Below are positions 17,765 through 25,134 of a DNA stretch of 64,000 nt, in pieces. Source of the DNA: Archangium sp. (GTDB taxonomy: Bacteria; Myxococcota; Myxococcia; Myxococcales; Myxococcaceae); assembly GCA_016792935.1 (NCBI GenBank), contig JAEUJS010000708.1, forward strand, positions 1 to 64,000, written 5' to 3'. Every line of letters begins with the position of its first letter. Position 1 is the first letter of the stretch. Under the pieces are notes generated by a model. That model had not been told where the DNA came from and did no database searches. It saw only the letters and a list, made by a program, of their open reading frames with translations. The position numbers and the translations under genes are program-made.

Positions 17765-19732
17765 ATGCACCGCAGACTGCTCAGTTCTCTGGCCGCGCTG
17801 ATCATCGCCGGCTGTTCCCAGGGCAACACCGCGCCCAACGGCACCGGCCCGACCGCCGCCGCGCAAGGCAGCGCTGGCCTCAAGGGCATCATGCAGGAGC
17901 GCAAGCTCACCGAGGCTGACGTCGAGGCCGCGCTGCTGACCTACAAGCCAAGCGGCGCCAAAGACGACTACGTCATCTTCGCGTCAGGTGGTCAGTCTGG
18001 TCAGGTGCTCACCATCGGCGTGCCGTCGATGCGCCTGCTCAAGGTGCTGGCGGTTTTCACACCCGAGCCGTGGCAGGGCTACGGCTACGGGGGTCTGTCG
18101 GACAAGGTGCTCGCCGGCGGCCAGCAGTACAAAGACGGCAAGCTCGCGTGGGCCGACGTGCACCACCCGAACTTGTCGGAGAGCGGCGGTGAGTACGACG
18201 GCAAGTTCCTCTTCGTGAACGACAAAGCCAACGCGCGCGTCGCGGTGGTGGACCTCGCCGACTTCCAGACCAAACAAATCGTGCCCAACGTGCTGGTGGC
18301 GTCCGACCACGGCGGCGCGTTCGTCACGCCCGACACCGACTACGTCATCGAGACCAGCCAGTACCCCGCGCCGCTGGGGCGCGAGTACGCGCCGCTGAGC
18401 CAATACAAGGAGAAGTACCGCGGGCTGGCGATGTTCTGGAAGTTCGACAAGACGAAGGGCCGCATCATCGAGAGCGAGTCGTTCGGCATCGAGCTGCCGC
18501 CGTACACCCAGGATCTCGCCGATTCCGGCAAGCGCGCGTCCGACGGCTACATCTTCATCAACAGCTTCAACACCGAGATGGCCACCGGCGGCATCCTCGA
18601 AGGCAACCCGCCCATGGAATCGGGCGCGTCACAGAACGACACCGACTTCCTGCACGTCATCAACTGGAAGAAGGCCGAGGCGCTGGTGAAGGACGGCAAG
18701 GCGAAGACCATCAAGGGCGTGAAGGTGCTGCCGCTCGAGGTGACCGGCCCCGAGAAGGTGCTGGCGCTCATCGCCGAGCCCAAGTCACCGCACGGTGTCG
18801 ACGTCACTCCCGACGGCCAAGACATCGTGGTCGGAGGCAAGCTCGACACGCACGCCACCGTGTACCGCTTCGAGAAGATCAAGGCGCTGCTCGAGGCCGG
18901 CACGTTCGAAGGGAAGGACCCGTACGGTCTGCCGATTCTCCCCTTCAAGGACTCGATTCGGGGCCAGGTCGAGATTGGGCTCGGGCCGCTCCACACCGTC
19001 TACGACGACAAGGGCTTCGCCTACACCTCGGTGTTCATCGAGAGCGTGGTCGCGAAGTGGGACCTCAAGACCCTGAAGGTCGTCGAGAAGCTGTCCGTTC
19101 ACTACAACATCGGCCACATCCTCGCGGCTGAGGGCGACACCGTGAGCCCCGACGGCAAGTACGTGGTGGCGATGAACAAGATGAGCATCGACCGCTTCGC
19201 GAACATCGGCCCGCTCTACCCGCAGAACTTCCAGCTGGTCGGCATCGACGGACAGAAGATGAAGCTGCTGGCCGACATGCCCATCGGCATCGGTGAGCCG
19301 CACTACGCGCAGATGATCAAGGCCGACAAGTTGAAGCCCATGAAGGTCTACCCGATGGGCACCAACCCCTACACCGACGAGAAGGACGAGTTCGCGGTGA
19401 CGCCCGGCAAGGAACGCATCGAGCGCAACGGCAACGTGGTCAACGTGTACATGACTGCCATTCGCAGCCACTTCACGCCCGACCGCATCGAGGTCGAAGA
19501 AGGCGACATCGTCTTCCTGCACATCACGTCGGTCGAGCAGGCCGAAGACCAGGTGCACGGCTTCACCATCGACATGTACGGCATCAACCTCTCGCTCGAG
19601 CCCGGCAAACACGAGAACGTGAAGTTCGTCGCCGACAAGCCAGGCACCTTCCCGATGTACTGCACCGAGTTCTGCTCGGCGCTCCACCTCGAGATGGCCG
19701 GCTATTTCATGGTCAAGCCGAAGGCGAAGTAG
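17765..19732 (+). CDS. nosZ: Nitrous-oxide reductase, clade II (Sec/lipoprotein) type
   Basis: NosZ reduces N2O to N2 in the periplasm. This copy has 655 residues. The signal peptide (SSLAALIIAGCSQ) lacks a twin-arginine motif and has a lipobox, as in clade II enzymes. The beta-propeller supplies the CuZ histidines: DVHHPN, SDHGGAF, SPHGVDV, GPLHTVYD, NIGHILAAEGD and GEPHYAQM give seven. The C-terminal cupredoxin domain ends with the CuA ligands Cys633, Cys637, His641 and Met644 in YCTEFCSALHLEM. The ATG at 17765 follows GAGGAGG; the upstream open frame is leader. Genes for an electron donor and NosD, F, L and Y follow in order. All catalytic ligands I can check are present, so the enzyme should be functional. 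Confidence 0.97.
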   Translation: MHRRLLSSLAALIIAGCSQGNTAPNGTGPTAAAQGSAGLKGIMQERKLTEADVEAALLTYKPSGAKDDYVIFASGGQSGQVLTIGVPSMRLLKVLAVFTPEPWQGYGYGGLSDKVLAGGQQYKDGKLAWADVHHPNLSESGGEYDGKFLFVNDKANARVAVVDLADFQTKQIVPNVLVASDHGGAFVTPDTDYVIETSQYPAPLGREYAPLSQYKEKYRGLAMFWKFDKTKGRIIESESFGIELPPYTQDLADSGKRASDGYIFINSFNTEMATGGILEGNPPMESGASQNDTDFLHVINWKKAEALVKDGKAKTIKGVKVLPLEVTGPEKVLALIAEPKSPHGVDVTPDGQDIVVGGKLDTHATVYRFEKIKALLEAGTFEGKDPYGLPILPFKDSIRGQVEIGLGPLHTVYDDKGFAYTSVFIESVVAKWDLKTLKVVEKLSVHYNIGHILAAEGDTVSPDGKYVVAMNKMSIDRFANIGPLYPQNFQLVGIDGQKMKLLADMPIGIGEPHYAQMIKADKLKPMKVYPMGTNPYTDEKDEFAVTPGKERIERNGNVVNVYMTAIRSHFTPDRIEVEEGDIVFLHITSVEQAEDQVHGFTIDMYGINLSLEPGKHENVKFVADKPGTFPMYCTEFCSALHLEMAGYFMVKPKAK

Positions 19733-19807
19733 GTCGAGCGAGCAGGTCCCAACAAGTCTCACAGCTCGGCCCGGTCACGCGGGTCGAGCCCTCACCCGGA
19801 GAGCGTC

Positions 19808-20266
19808 ATGAAGCGAATCTTCCTCGCCGCAGGACTCGTGTTGTCTGCGTGCAACGACAAGCAGCCCGCCGCCGTCGAGCCAGCACCGGTCGCCGCGCTC
19901 GCCGCGCCTGCTCCCGCAGCAGAAGCGCCGCCCGCGAAGACGGTCATCGAGGTGCCCGACTTCGTGGTCAGCGTCGCACCGGCCGACGTGAAGAAGGGCG
20001 AGGAAGTATTCGCCGCGAAGGGCTGCGTGGCCTGTCACAAGATTGGTGGCGGCAAGCTGGTGGGGCCCGACCTGAAGGGCGTCACCGCGCGTCGCGACGA
20101 GGCGTGGCTCAAGAAGATGATTCTGCGCCCCGACGTGATGATCAAAGACGACGACGTCGCGAAGAAGCTCTTCACCGAGCACCTCACGCCGATGCCCAAC
20201 CAGAACGTCGACCCGAAGACCGAGCTCCCGTTCATCTTGAGCTACCTGAAGAGCGTGGAGAAATGA
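19808..20266 (+). CDS. Membrane-anchored c-type cytochrome
   Basis: This 152-residue lipoprotein (lipobox LSAC, Cys15) has an Ala/Pro-rich linker (about 20-50) and a class I cytochrome c domain. The haem motif is CVACH at 73-77 and the distal ligand probably Met in LTPMPNQN near residue 125. Its location directly after nosZ and one base before nosD suggests it passes electrons to the CuA site of NosZ, as cytochromes encoded in clade II nos clusters are thought to do. The ATG at 19808 follows GGAGAG. The specific partnership is inferred from position. Confidence 0.85.
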   Translation: MKRIFLAAGLVLSACNDKQPAAVEPAPVAALAAPAPAAEAPPAKTVIEVPDFVVSVAPADVKKGEEVFAAKGCVACHKIGGGKLVGPDLKGVTARRDEAWLKKMILRPDVMIKDDDVAKKLFTEHLTPMPNQNVDPKTELPFILSYLKSVEK

Positions 20267-20267
20267 C

Positions 20268-21512
20268 GTGAGCGCCCTCGTCCTCACGCTCCTCGCCGCC
20301 GCTGGGCCGCTCTCTCCAGCGTGCCCTTCGAACGCGGTGCGCGACGCCGACTCGCTCCGTGCGGCGCTCGCGAACGTGGACGTGCGCGAGGTGTGGGTGG
20401 GCGGGCGCGTGCAGGGCGACTTCGAGAGCAAGCGCGGCGTGGCGATTCACGGCTGCGAGGCCGCGACGCTGGTGGGGTCGGGCACCGCGACCATCTTGAA
20501 GCTGAAGGGCGACGACGTGCTGGTCGAAGATGTCGCCTTCGAAGGGTCGGGCAGCCGCGTCTCGTTCGAAGATGGCGCGCTGAAGGTGAGCGGTGAGCGC
20601 GCGGTGGTGCGGCGCGTCTCGGTGCGCGACACGCTCTACGGCATCGCCTTCGAGCAGTGCCACGCGTGCGTGCTCGAAGACACGCGCATCGAAGGCCGCG
20701 CGGAAATCGAAGAGAACCAGCGCGGCGACGGCGTGAAGTTGTGGGAAGCGCACGGCTCGAGCGTTCGCCGCCTCGACGTGCGCGGCGTGCGGGACCTCGT
20801 GGTCTGGTACTCGCGGCACGTCACCCTCGAAGACAACCGCATCACCGGCGGGCGGTACGGCACGCACTTCATGTACGCGCACGATTCGACGGTGCGTCGC
20901 AGCATCTTGCGCGGCAACACCGTGGGCATCTTCGTCATGTATTCGGCGCGCGTGCTCGCGGAAGACAACGAGCTGTCGGGCGCGCGCGGCCCGGCCGGCA
21001 TGGGCATCGGCTTCAAGGAAAGCGACGCGGTGACGTTGAAGCGCAACGCCATCGTCGCCAACACCACCGGCCTGTACCTCGACTACACGCCGCGCGACCC
21101 GAAGCAGCCGGTGCTCTTCGAGAACAACATGCTGGCGCTCAACGCCGTGGCGCTGCGCACCCATTCCAGCGAACACGGCGCGCGCTTCGCCGCCAACGAC
21201 TTCCTCGAGAACGACGCGCTGGTCGAAGTCGACGGCAACGGCGACGCGCTGGGAGTCGACTTCGTCGGCAACCACTGGGCCGCCTACGCCGGCTACGACC
21301 TGAACGGCGACGGCGTCGGCGACGTGGCCTTCCAGGTGAAGCGAGCCAGCTCGAGCCTCACCGACGCGCACCCCGACCTGCGGTGGTTCCACGCCACGCC
21401 GGCGTTCGGGCTCTACGACGCCGTCGCCACCGCGCTGCCGTACTTCGGAACCACGTTGCTGCTGCAAGACGCGACGCCCGCCATGCGTCCCCACCGCGAG
21501 GTGCCGAGATGA
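20268..21512 (+). CDS. nosD: NosD, periplasmic copper-centre maturation protein
   Basis: NosD is a periplasmic parallel-beta-helix protein needed with NosF and NosY to assemble CuZ of NosZ. This 414-residue copy has a Sec signal (SALVLTLLAAAGPLSPACP) and successive right-handed beta-helix rungs from about 60 to 320, marked by repeated asparagine/valine turns and lengths near 22 residues per rung. The family landmark RYGTHFMYAHDS is present, as is LEDNRITGG. The GTG at 20268 begins one base after the cytochrome stop. Its stop overlaps nosF (ATGA), implying coupled synthesis of the ABC partner. Confidence 0.93.
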   Translation: MSALVLTLLAAAGPLSPACPSNAVRDADSLRAALANVDVREVWVGGRVQGDFESKRGVAIHGCEAATLVGSGTATILKLKGDDVLVEDVAFEGSGSRVSFEDGALKVSGERAVVRRVSVRDTLYGIAFEQCHACVLEDTRIEGRAEIEENQRGDGVKLWEAHGSSVRRLDVRGVRDLVVWYSRHVTLEDNRITGGRYGTHFMYAHDSTVRRSILRGNTVGIFVMYSARVLAEDNELSGARGPAGMGIGFKESDAVTLKRNAIVANTTGLYLDYTPRDPKQPVLFENNMLALNAVALRTHSSEHGARFAANDFLENDALVEVDGNGDALGVDFVGNHWAAYAGYDLNGDGVGDVAFQVKRASSSLTDAHPDLRWFHATPAFGLYDAVATALPYFGTTLLLQDATPAMRPHREVPR

Positions 21513-22243
21513 TTTCGTTTCAGAACGTCAGCAAGACGTTCGGGCGCGTGCGTGCACTCGACGCGGTGTCGCTCGACATCAAGCCCGGCGAGCGCGTGGC
21601 GTTGGTGGGCACCAACGGCTCGGGGAAGACGACGCTCCTGCGCGCGCTGTGTGGGCTGCTGCGCGTCGAAGGGCGCGTGACGCTCTTTGGCAGTGACGTG
21701 GCGCGCGAGCCCCAGGTCGCGCTGCGGAGTCTGGCGTGCATGCCGCAGGTCGCTCCGCCGCTCGATGCGCCGGTGCGCGAGCTGGTGAACGCCTTCTGTG
21801 CGCTGCGTTCGCGCGATGCGGCTGCGTGTCGGCAGCGCGCGCGGCGCCTGGGGCTCGATCTCGAGGCGGTGGCGAAGACGCGGGTGCGCGACCTCTCGGG
21901 AGGCATGAAGCAGAAGCTCCTCGCGGCGCTCGCGCTGACGGCCGAAGCGCCGGTGCTGGTGTGCGACGAGCCGACCGCCAACCTCGACGCCGAGGCGCGC
22001 AGCGTGTTCTTCGAAGACGTGCTGGGTCGCCCCGACAATTCCATCCTCGTGTTGTGCAGCCACCGGGTCGATGAAGTGCGCCACCTCGTTCAACGCGTGG
22101 TGCAGCTCGAAGAGGGCCGCGTGGTGCAGGACGCGACGCTCGAAAACATGCAGTGGGGGGCGCAGGCGGCCAGCCCCGACAACGTCATCGCGCTGCGCCC
22201 AGGCAGTCACGTCGCCGGCGGGCTTCACGGAGGTGGCCGATGA
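21509..22243 (+). CDS. nosF: NosF, ABC transporter ATPase of the Nos system
   Basis: This 244-residue cytoplasmic ATPase energises the NosFY transporter that works with NosD in CuZ assembly. All ABC elements are visible: Walker A GTNGSGKTT, Q-loop region CMPQ, signature LSGGMKQ, Walker B VLVCDEP and the switch His in CSHRVDE. The C-terminal 40 residues are longer than in minimal ABC domains. It overlaps nosD upstream and nosL downstream by four bases each, so translation of the three is chained. Confidence 0.93.
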   Translation: MISFQNVSKTFGRVRALDAVSLDIKPGERVALVGTNGSGKTTLLRALCGLLRVEGRVTLFGSDVAREPQVALRSLACMPQVAPPLDAPVRELVNAFCALRSRDAAACRQRARRLGLDLEAVAKTRVRDLSGGMKQKLLAALALTAEAPVLVCDEPTANLDAEARSVFFEDVLGRPDNSILVLCSHRVDEVRHLVQRVVQLEEGRVVQDATLENMQWGAQAASPDNVIALRPGSHVAGGLHGGGR

Positions 22244-22653
22244 GACGCGCCCTCATGCTGCTGGTGCTCGGCGTGGTGCTCGCGTGTGAGAAGGGCGGCC
22301 CCGTTCCACAAGAGCCCGTGTGGGGCAAACAGGCCTGCGCGCACTGCTCGATGTTGGTGAGTGAGAAGGCGCCCAGCGCACAGGTGGTGCTGAAGAACGG
22401 CCAGCGGAAGTTCTTCGACGACGTGGGGTGCCTCGTGGCGTGGGAAGAGCGAGAGCACCCCGACGTGTCGGCGCGATGGGTGCGTGGCCCGAGCGCAGAG
22501 GGGTGGGTCGACCCCGCGCAGACGCGCTTCGCCGAAGGGCAAACCACGCCGATGGACTTCGGCTTCATCGCGGCCAGGGAAGGCGTGACGTTCGACGTGG
22601 TGCGCGCCGCGGTGGCGAAGAAGGCGCGGCCGGGCACCGAGGTGACGCCATGA
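22240..22653 (+). CDS. nosL: NosL copper chaperone lipoprotein
   Basis: NosL is an outer-membrane lipoprotein that delivers Cu(I) to NosZ. This copy has 137 residues, a lipobox in LGVVLACEKG, and the Cu-binding region ACAHCSMLVSE, with further ligands in FFDDVGCLVAW. MDFGFIAAREGVTF is part of the NosL fold. The C-terminal codons RPGTEVTP, overlapping the next start, recur as RPNTEVTP and NSSGTEVSP in two following tiny ORFs. It starts inside the nosF stop (ATGA). Function is well supported by sequence and context. Confidence 0.92.
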   Translation: MRRALMLLVLGVVLACEKGGPVPQEPVWGKQACAHCSMLVSEKAPSAQVVLKNGQRKFFDDVGCLVAWEEREHPDVSARWVRGPSAEGWVDPAQTRFAEGQTTPMDFGFIAAREGVTFDVVRAAVAKKARPGTEVTP

Positions 22654-22718
22654 GCCTCTTCGCGACCAACGACGTGACGTTCGAGACGACGCGGCCGAAC
22701 ACCGAGGTGACGCCATGA
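22650..22718 (+). CDS. Tandem mini-ORF 1 between nosL and nosY
   Basis: A 22-residue ORF, starting MSLFATNDVT and ending RPNTEVTP, begins in the nosL stop (ATGA) and ends in the start of mini-ORF 2. It is copy one of the tandem repeat and its last residues repeat the nosL C-terminus. The first four residues resemble the nosY start. It has the same junction style as real genes of the operon, so ribosomes would be expected to traverse it by reinitiation. Whether the peptide has a role is unknown; it may only be a by-product of duplication. Confidence 0.5.
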   Translation: MSLFATNDVTFETTRPNTEVTP

Positions 22719-22792
22719 GCCTCTCCGCGACCAACGACGTGACGTTCGAGACGACGCGGCCGAACAGCTCGGGCACCGAGGTGTCGCCATGA
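22715..22792 (+). CDS. Tandem mini-ORF 2 between nosL and nosY
   Basis: A 25-residue ORF, starting MSLSATNDVT and ending NSSGTEVSP, begins in the stop of mini-ORF 1 and ends within the nosY start (ATGA at both ends). It differs from mini-ORF 1 by Phe-to-Ser at residue 4 and an insertion of three codons near the end. The preserved frame in both copies is notable, because a 65-base period would break a continuous frame; each copy instead restarts at its own ATG. Function is unknown. Confidence 0.5.
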   Translation: MSLSATNDVTFETTRPNSSGTEVSP

Positions 22793-23622
22793 GCCCCTTC
22801 GCGGCCTTTCTTCGCCTCGAGCTCGCCGACGCGCTGCGCTCCCGCTGGGTCGCGCTGACCGGCCTCATCTACACCGGCCTGGCGGGAGCCTTCGTGTGGT
22901 TCGGGCTGCGCGAGTCGACGGTGCTCGGCTTCACCGGCCTCTCGCGCGTTCTGCTCAATCTCGCCAACGCGGTCATCCTCGTCTTCCCGCTGGTGGTGCT
23001 CATCGCCACCCACGCCGCGGTGGTGCGCGCGCGGACCAGCGGGTTCTGCGAGCTGATGCTGACGCAGCCGGTGAAACGTTCGACCTGGTTCCTCTCGCTG
23101 CTGGCGTCGCGCCTCATCGTGCTCGTCGGTCCGTTGCTGGTGCTGCTGGTGGGGTGCTTCATCGCCGCGTTCTTCGTCGAGCCCGAGCCGGGCCTCGGCG
23201 TCATCGCGTTCAAGAGCGTCGGCGTCAGCGTGGCGCTGGTGTTCGCGTTCGTCGGGCTGGGGCTCGTCATCTCGACGTACGCCCGCACCGCTGAGCGCGC
23301 GATGGTGTGGGCGCTGTTGCTCTTCGTCGTCACCGCGGCCTTGCACGACGTGTTGCTCATCACGGTGCTGCTGCGGACGTCGCTCCCGCCGCAGGTGGTC
23401 TTCGCGGTGTCGGCGCTCAACCCGACCGAGGCCGCGCGCGTCGGCATTCTCGCCAGCGCCGACCCGGAGCTCTCGGTGTTGGGGCCAGTCGGCTTCTGGC
23501 TGGCGAACACGCTCGGGCCGAACCTGGCGTTGAGCGTGGCCATCGCGTGGCCGCTCGCGCTCGGGGCCATCGCCACCCTGGCGGCGCTGCGTCGCGCCGA
23601 ACGAATGGACCTCGTTGGTTGA
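22789..23622 (+). CDS. nosY: NosY, ABC permease of the Nos system
   Basis: NosY is the membrane subunit of the NosFY transporter. This 277-residue protein has about six membrane segments (near 20-40, 55-75, 100-130, 140-165, 175-205 and 240-262), with conserved NosY-like elements GFCELMLTQPVKRSTWFLS after the second helix and SALNPTEAARVGILA near 205-220. The ATG at 22789 begins within the stop of mini-ORF 2, so its translation should depend on the chain of short ORFs after nosL. It is the last recognised nos gene before the fasciclin-domain protein. Confidence 0.9.
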   Translation: MSPFAAFLRLELADALRSRWVALTGLIYTGLAGAFVWFGLRESTVLGFTGLSRVLLNLANAVILVFPLVVLIATHAAVVRARTSGFCELMLTQPVKRSTWFLSLLASRLIVLVGPLLVLLVGCFIAAFFVEPEPGLGVIAFKSVGVSVALVFAFVGLGLVISTYARTAERAMVWALLLFVVTAALHDVLLITVLLRTSLPPQVVFAVSALNPTEAARVGILASADPELSVLGPVGFWLANTLGPNLALSVAIAWPLALGAIATLAALRRAERMDLVG

Positions 23623-23665
23623 AGTCGCTGGAACGTTGCAGCTGTCTCTTTCCCCGGAGGACAAC

Positions 23666-24145
23666 ATGAGAAGCACTTCCCTCGCAGTCATCTGCTTCCT
23701 GGCGTCGGTCACGTTGGCGGCAGACGCACAGCCCGCGACGGTGGTCGACATCGCCGTCGGCTCGAGTGACCACACCACCCTGGTCACCGCGCTCAAGACC
23801 GCTGACTACGTCCGTTCACTGCAGAACGCCGGTCCGTTCACCGTGTTCGCGCCGACGAACGCGGCGTTCGACAAGCTGCCCAAAGGCACGCTGGAAGGCT
23901 TGATGAAGCCCGAGAGCAAGGACGCGCTCCAGAACATCCTCAAGTACCACGTGGCGGTGTCCGTCTACGAAGTGCGCGCCATGAAGGAAGGCATGAAGCT
24001 GGGCGTCGCCAACGGCGCCAACGTCGTCTTCCACGTGAAGGACGGCAAGACGTACGTGAATGACGCGCAGATTCTCGGGTCCGCCCGCGCCGGTAACGGC
24101 ATCGTGCACATCGTCGACGGAGTCCTCCTCCCTCCGACGAAGTGA
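23666..24145 (+). CDS. Fasciclin (FAS1) domain secreted protein
   Basis: This 159-residue protein has a Sec signal (SLAVICFLASVTLAADA) and one FAS1 domain. Signature blocks are FTVFAPTNAAFDKLP, NILKYHVAV (the YH motif) and IVHIVDGVLLPP at the end. FAS1 domains mediate adhesion or binding in the envelope. The start at 23666 follows GGAGG. It lies 43 bases after nosY in the same direction, so it may be transcribed with the nos genes; a direct role in N2O reduction is not established and coincidental placement is possible. Confidence 0.88.
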   Translation: MRSTSLAVICFLASVTLAADAQPATVVDIAVGSSDHTTLVTALKTADYVRSLQNAGPFTVFAPTNAAFDKLPKGTLEGLMKPESKDALQNILKYHVAVSVYEVRAMKEGMKLGVANGANVVFHVKDGKTYVNDAQILGSARAGNGIVHIVDGVLLPPTK

Positions 24146-24166
24146 CGCTCCTCGCGGACGTGTCGT

Positions 24167-25114
24167 TCAGCCCCCGCTGCGAAAACGCCTGGGGTTCTTC
24201 ACGAAGCGCTCCTGGTCGGCGACGAAGCGGGTGAGCGCCTTCTCGAGCGTGACCTTCGCCTTCGTCAGCGGCCCGCGCCCGAGTGGCCAGGGCCAGTACG
24301 AGTTCGGGCTCGAGCCCGCGAGGCGAGCAGAGACGATCAAGTCCGCGCTCCGCTCACCCGGGTCGAGCGTGCTGACGACGCTCAATTTACCCTTCGAGAA
24401 ATGCAGCTCGCGCCGCGTGGAATCCTTCCGTTCCTTGAAGCCGTGCGGACCGAGCACGCGCCGGAACACCTCGCGACCGACACGCAGCACGTCGACCTTC
24501 GCCTGTCGTTCGACGTCGTCGATGAGGAGCACGTCGACGGCCTCGGTCAGCGCCTCGCGTTTGCCGGGCACCGCGTCGAGCGGAGAAGCGGCGAGCCCGG
24601 TCACCAGCGTCTTCTTGCTCGTGCGCTGAAAGCCGCCTTTGTGCTTCGCCAGAAACGCGGGGATGCCGGCCCGTTCGAGGCGAGCGCGAACGGCTCCTCC
24701 GCAGATGAAGAGCCAGCCAGAGTGTGGCCCGTGCTGGAAGACGTTGAAGGTCTCGAAGTCGCGTCGCCACACCTTGCCGCTCTCGACAGGCGCGAGTGCC
24801 AGCAGCGCGTCGAGCCAGTCGAGCCAGGCGTCGACGCGTCGTCCCCGCCAGTCGAACCACATCGAGAGCCTGTCTCTTCCGAGGATGAAGGTCGGACCGT
24901 TGGGGTCGGCGCTGCGGAACACCACCTGCCAGAAGCTCTTCTTCTTCAGCCACACCGCGACTCTTCCGAGCGGGTCTTCGCCGAGCGGACGGTCGGTGTT
25001 TCCGACCGAGTACGTGTCGAAGCGGTGCCCGTCGCGCGAGAGCAGGTCCCACACCTTCGCGAGCTTCGAGACGACCGAGAAGCCTTCGAGCTCGAGGTGA
25101 ATCTCGTCGTCCAT
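24167..25114 (-). CDS. Unrecognised cytoplasmic protein
   Basis: This 315-residue protein has no signal peptide or membrane segment. I do not recognise the family. The N-terminal part is rich in aromatic residues (WDLLSRDGHRFD, SMWFDWRGRRVDAWLDWLDALL); from about residue 215 a second part contains FRRVLGPHGFKERKDSTRREL, reminiscent of small domains that start with a long-jumping aromatic strand, but not enough to name. It is convergent with the fasciclin gene (21 bases apart). The next leftward gene ends 20 bases upstream of its start, so they may share a transcript. Function is unknown. Confidence 0.6.
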   Translation of the reverse strand: MDDEIHLELEGFSVVSKLAKVWDLLSRDGHRFDTYSVGNTDRPLGEDPLGRVAVWLKKKSFWQVVFRSADPNGPTFILGRDRLSMWFDWRGRRVDAWLDWLDALLALAPVESGKVWRRDFETFNVFQHGPHSGWLFICGGAVRARLERAGIPAFLAKHKGGFQRTSKKTLVTGLAASPLDAVPGKREALTEAVDVLLIDDVERQAKVDVLRVGREVFRRVLGPHGFKERKDSTRRELHFSKGKLSVVSTLDPGERSADLIVSARLAGSSPNSYWPWPLGRGPLTKAKVTLEKALTRFVADQERFVKNPRRFRSGG

Positions 25115-25134
25115 GTCGCTCCGATGTTAGCGGC

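Larger units (their letters stand above)
22635..22805 (+). repeat. Tandem repeat spanning the nosL end and nosY start
   Basis: Copies begin at 22635, 22700 and 22774 (periods 65 and 74, the second with a 9-base insertion). Each contains a CACCGAGGTG stretch, then CGCCATGAGC, so each carries a stop for one ORF and a start for the next. The third copy is cut short as it becomes the nosY N-terminus. Confidence 0.85.
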
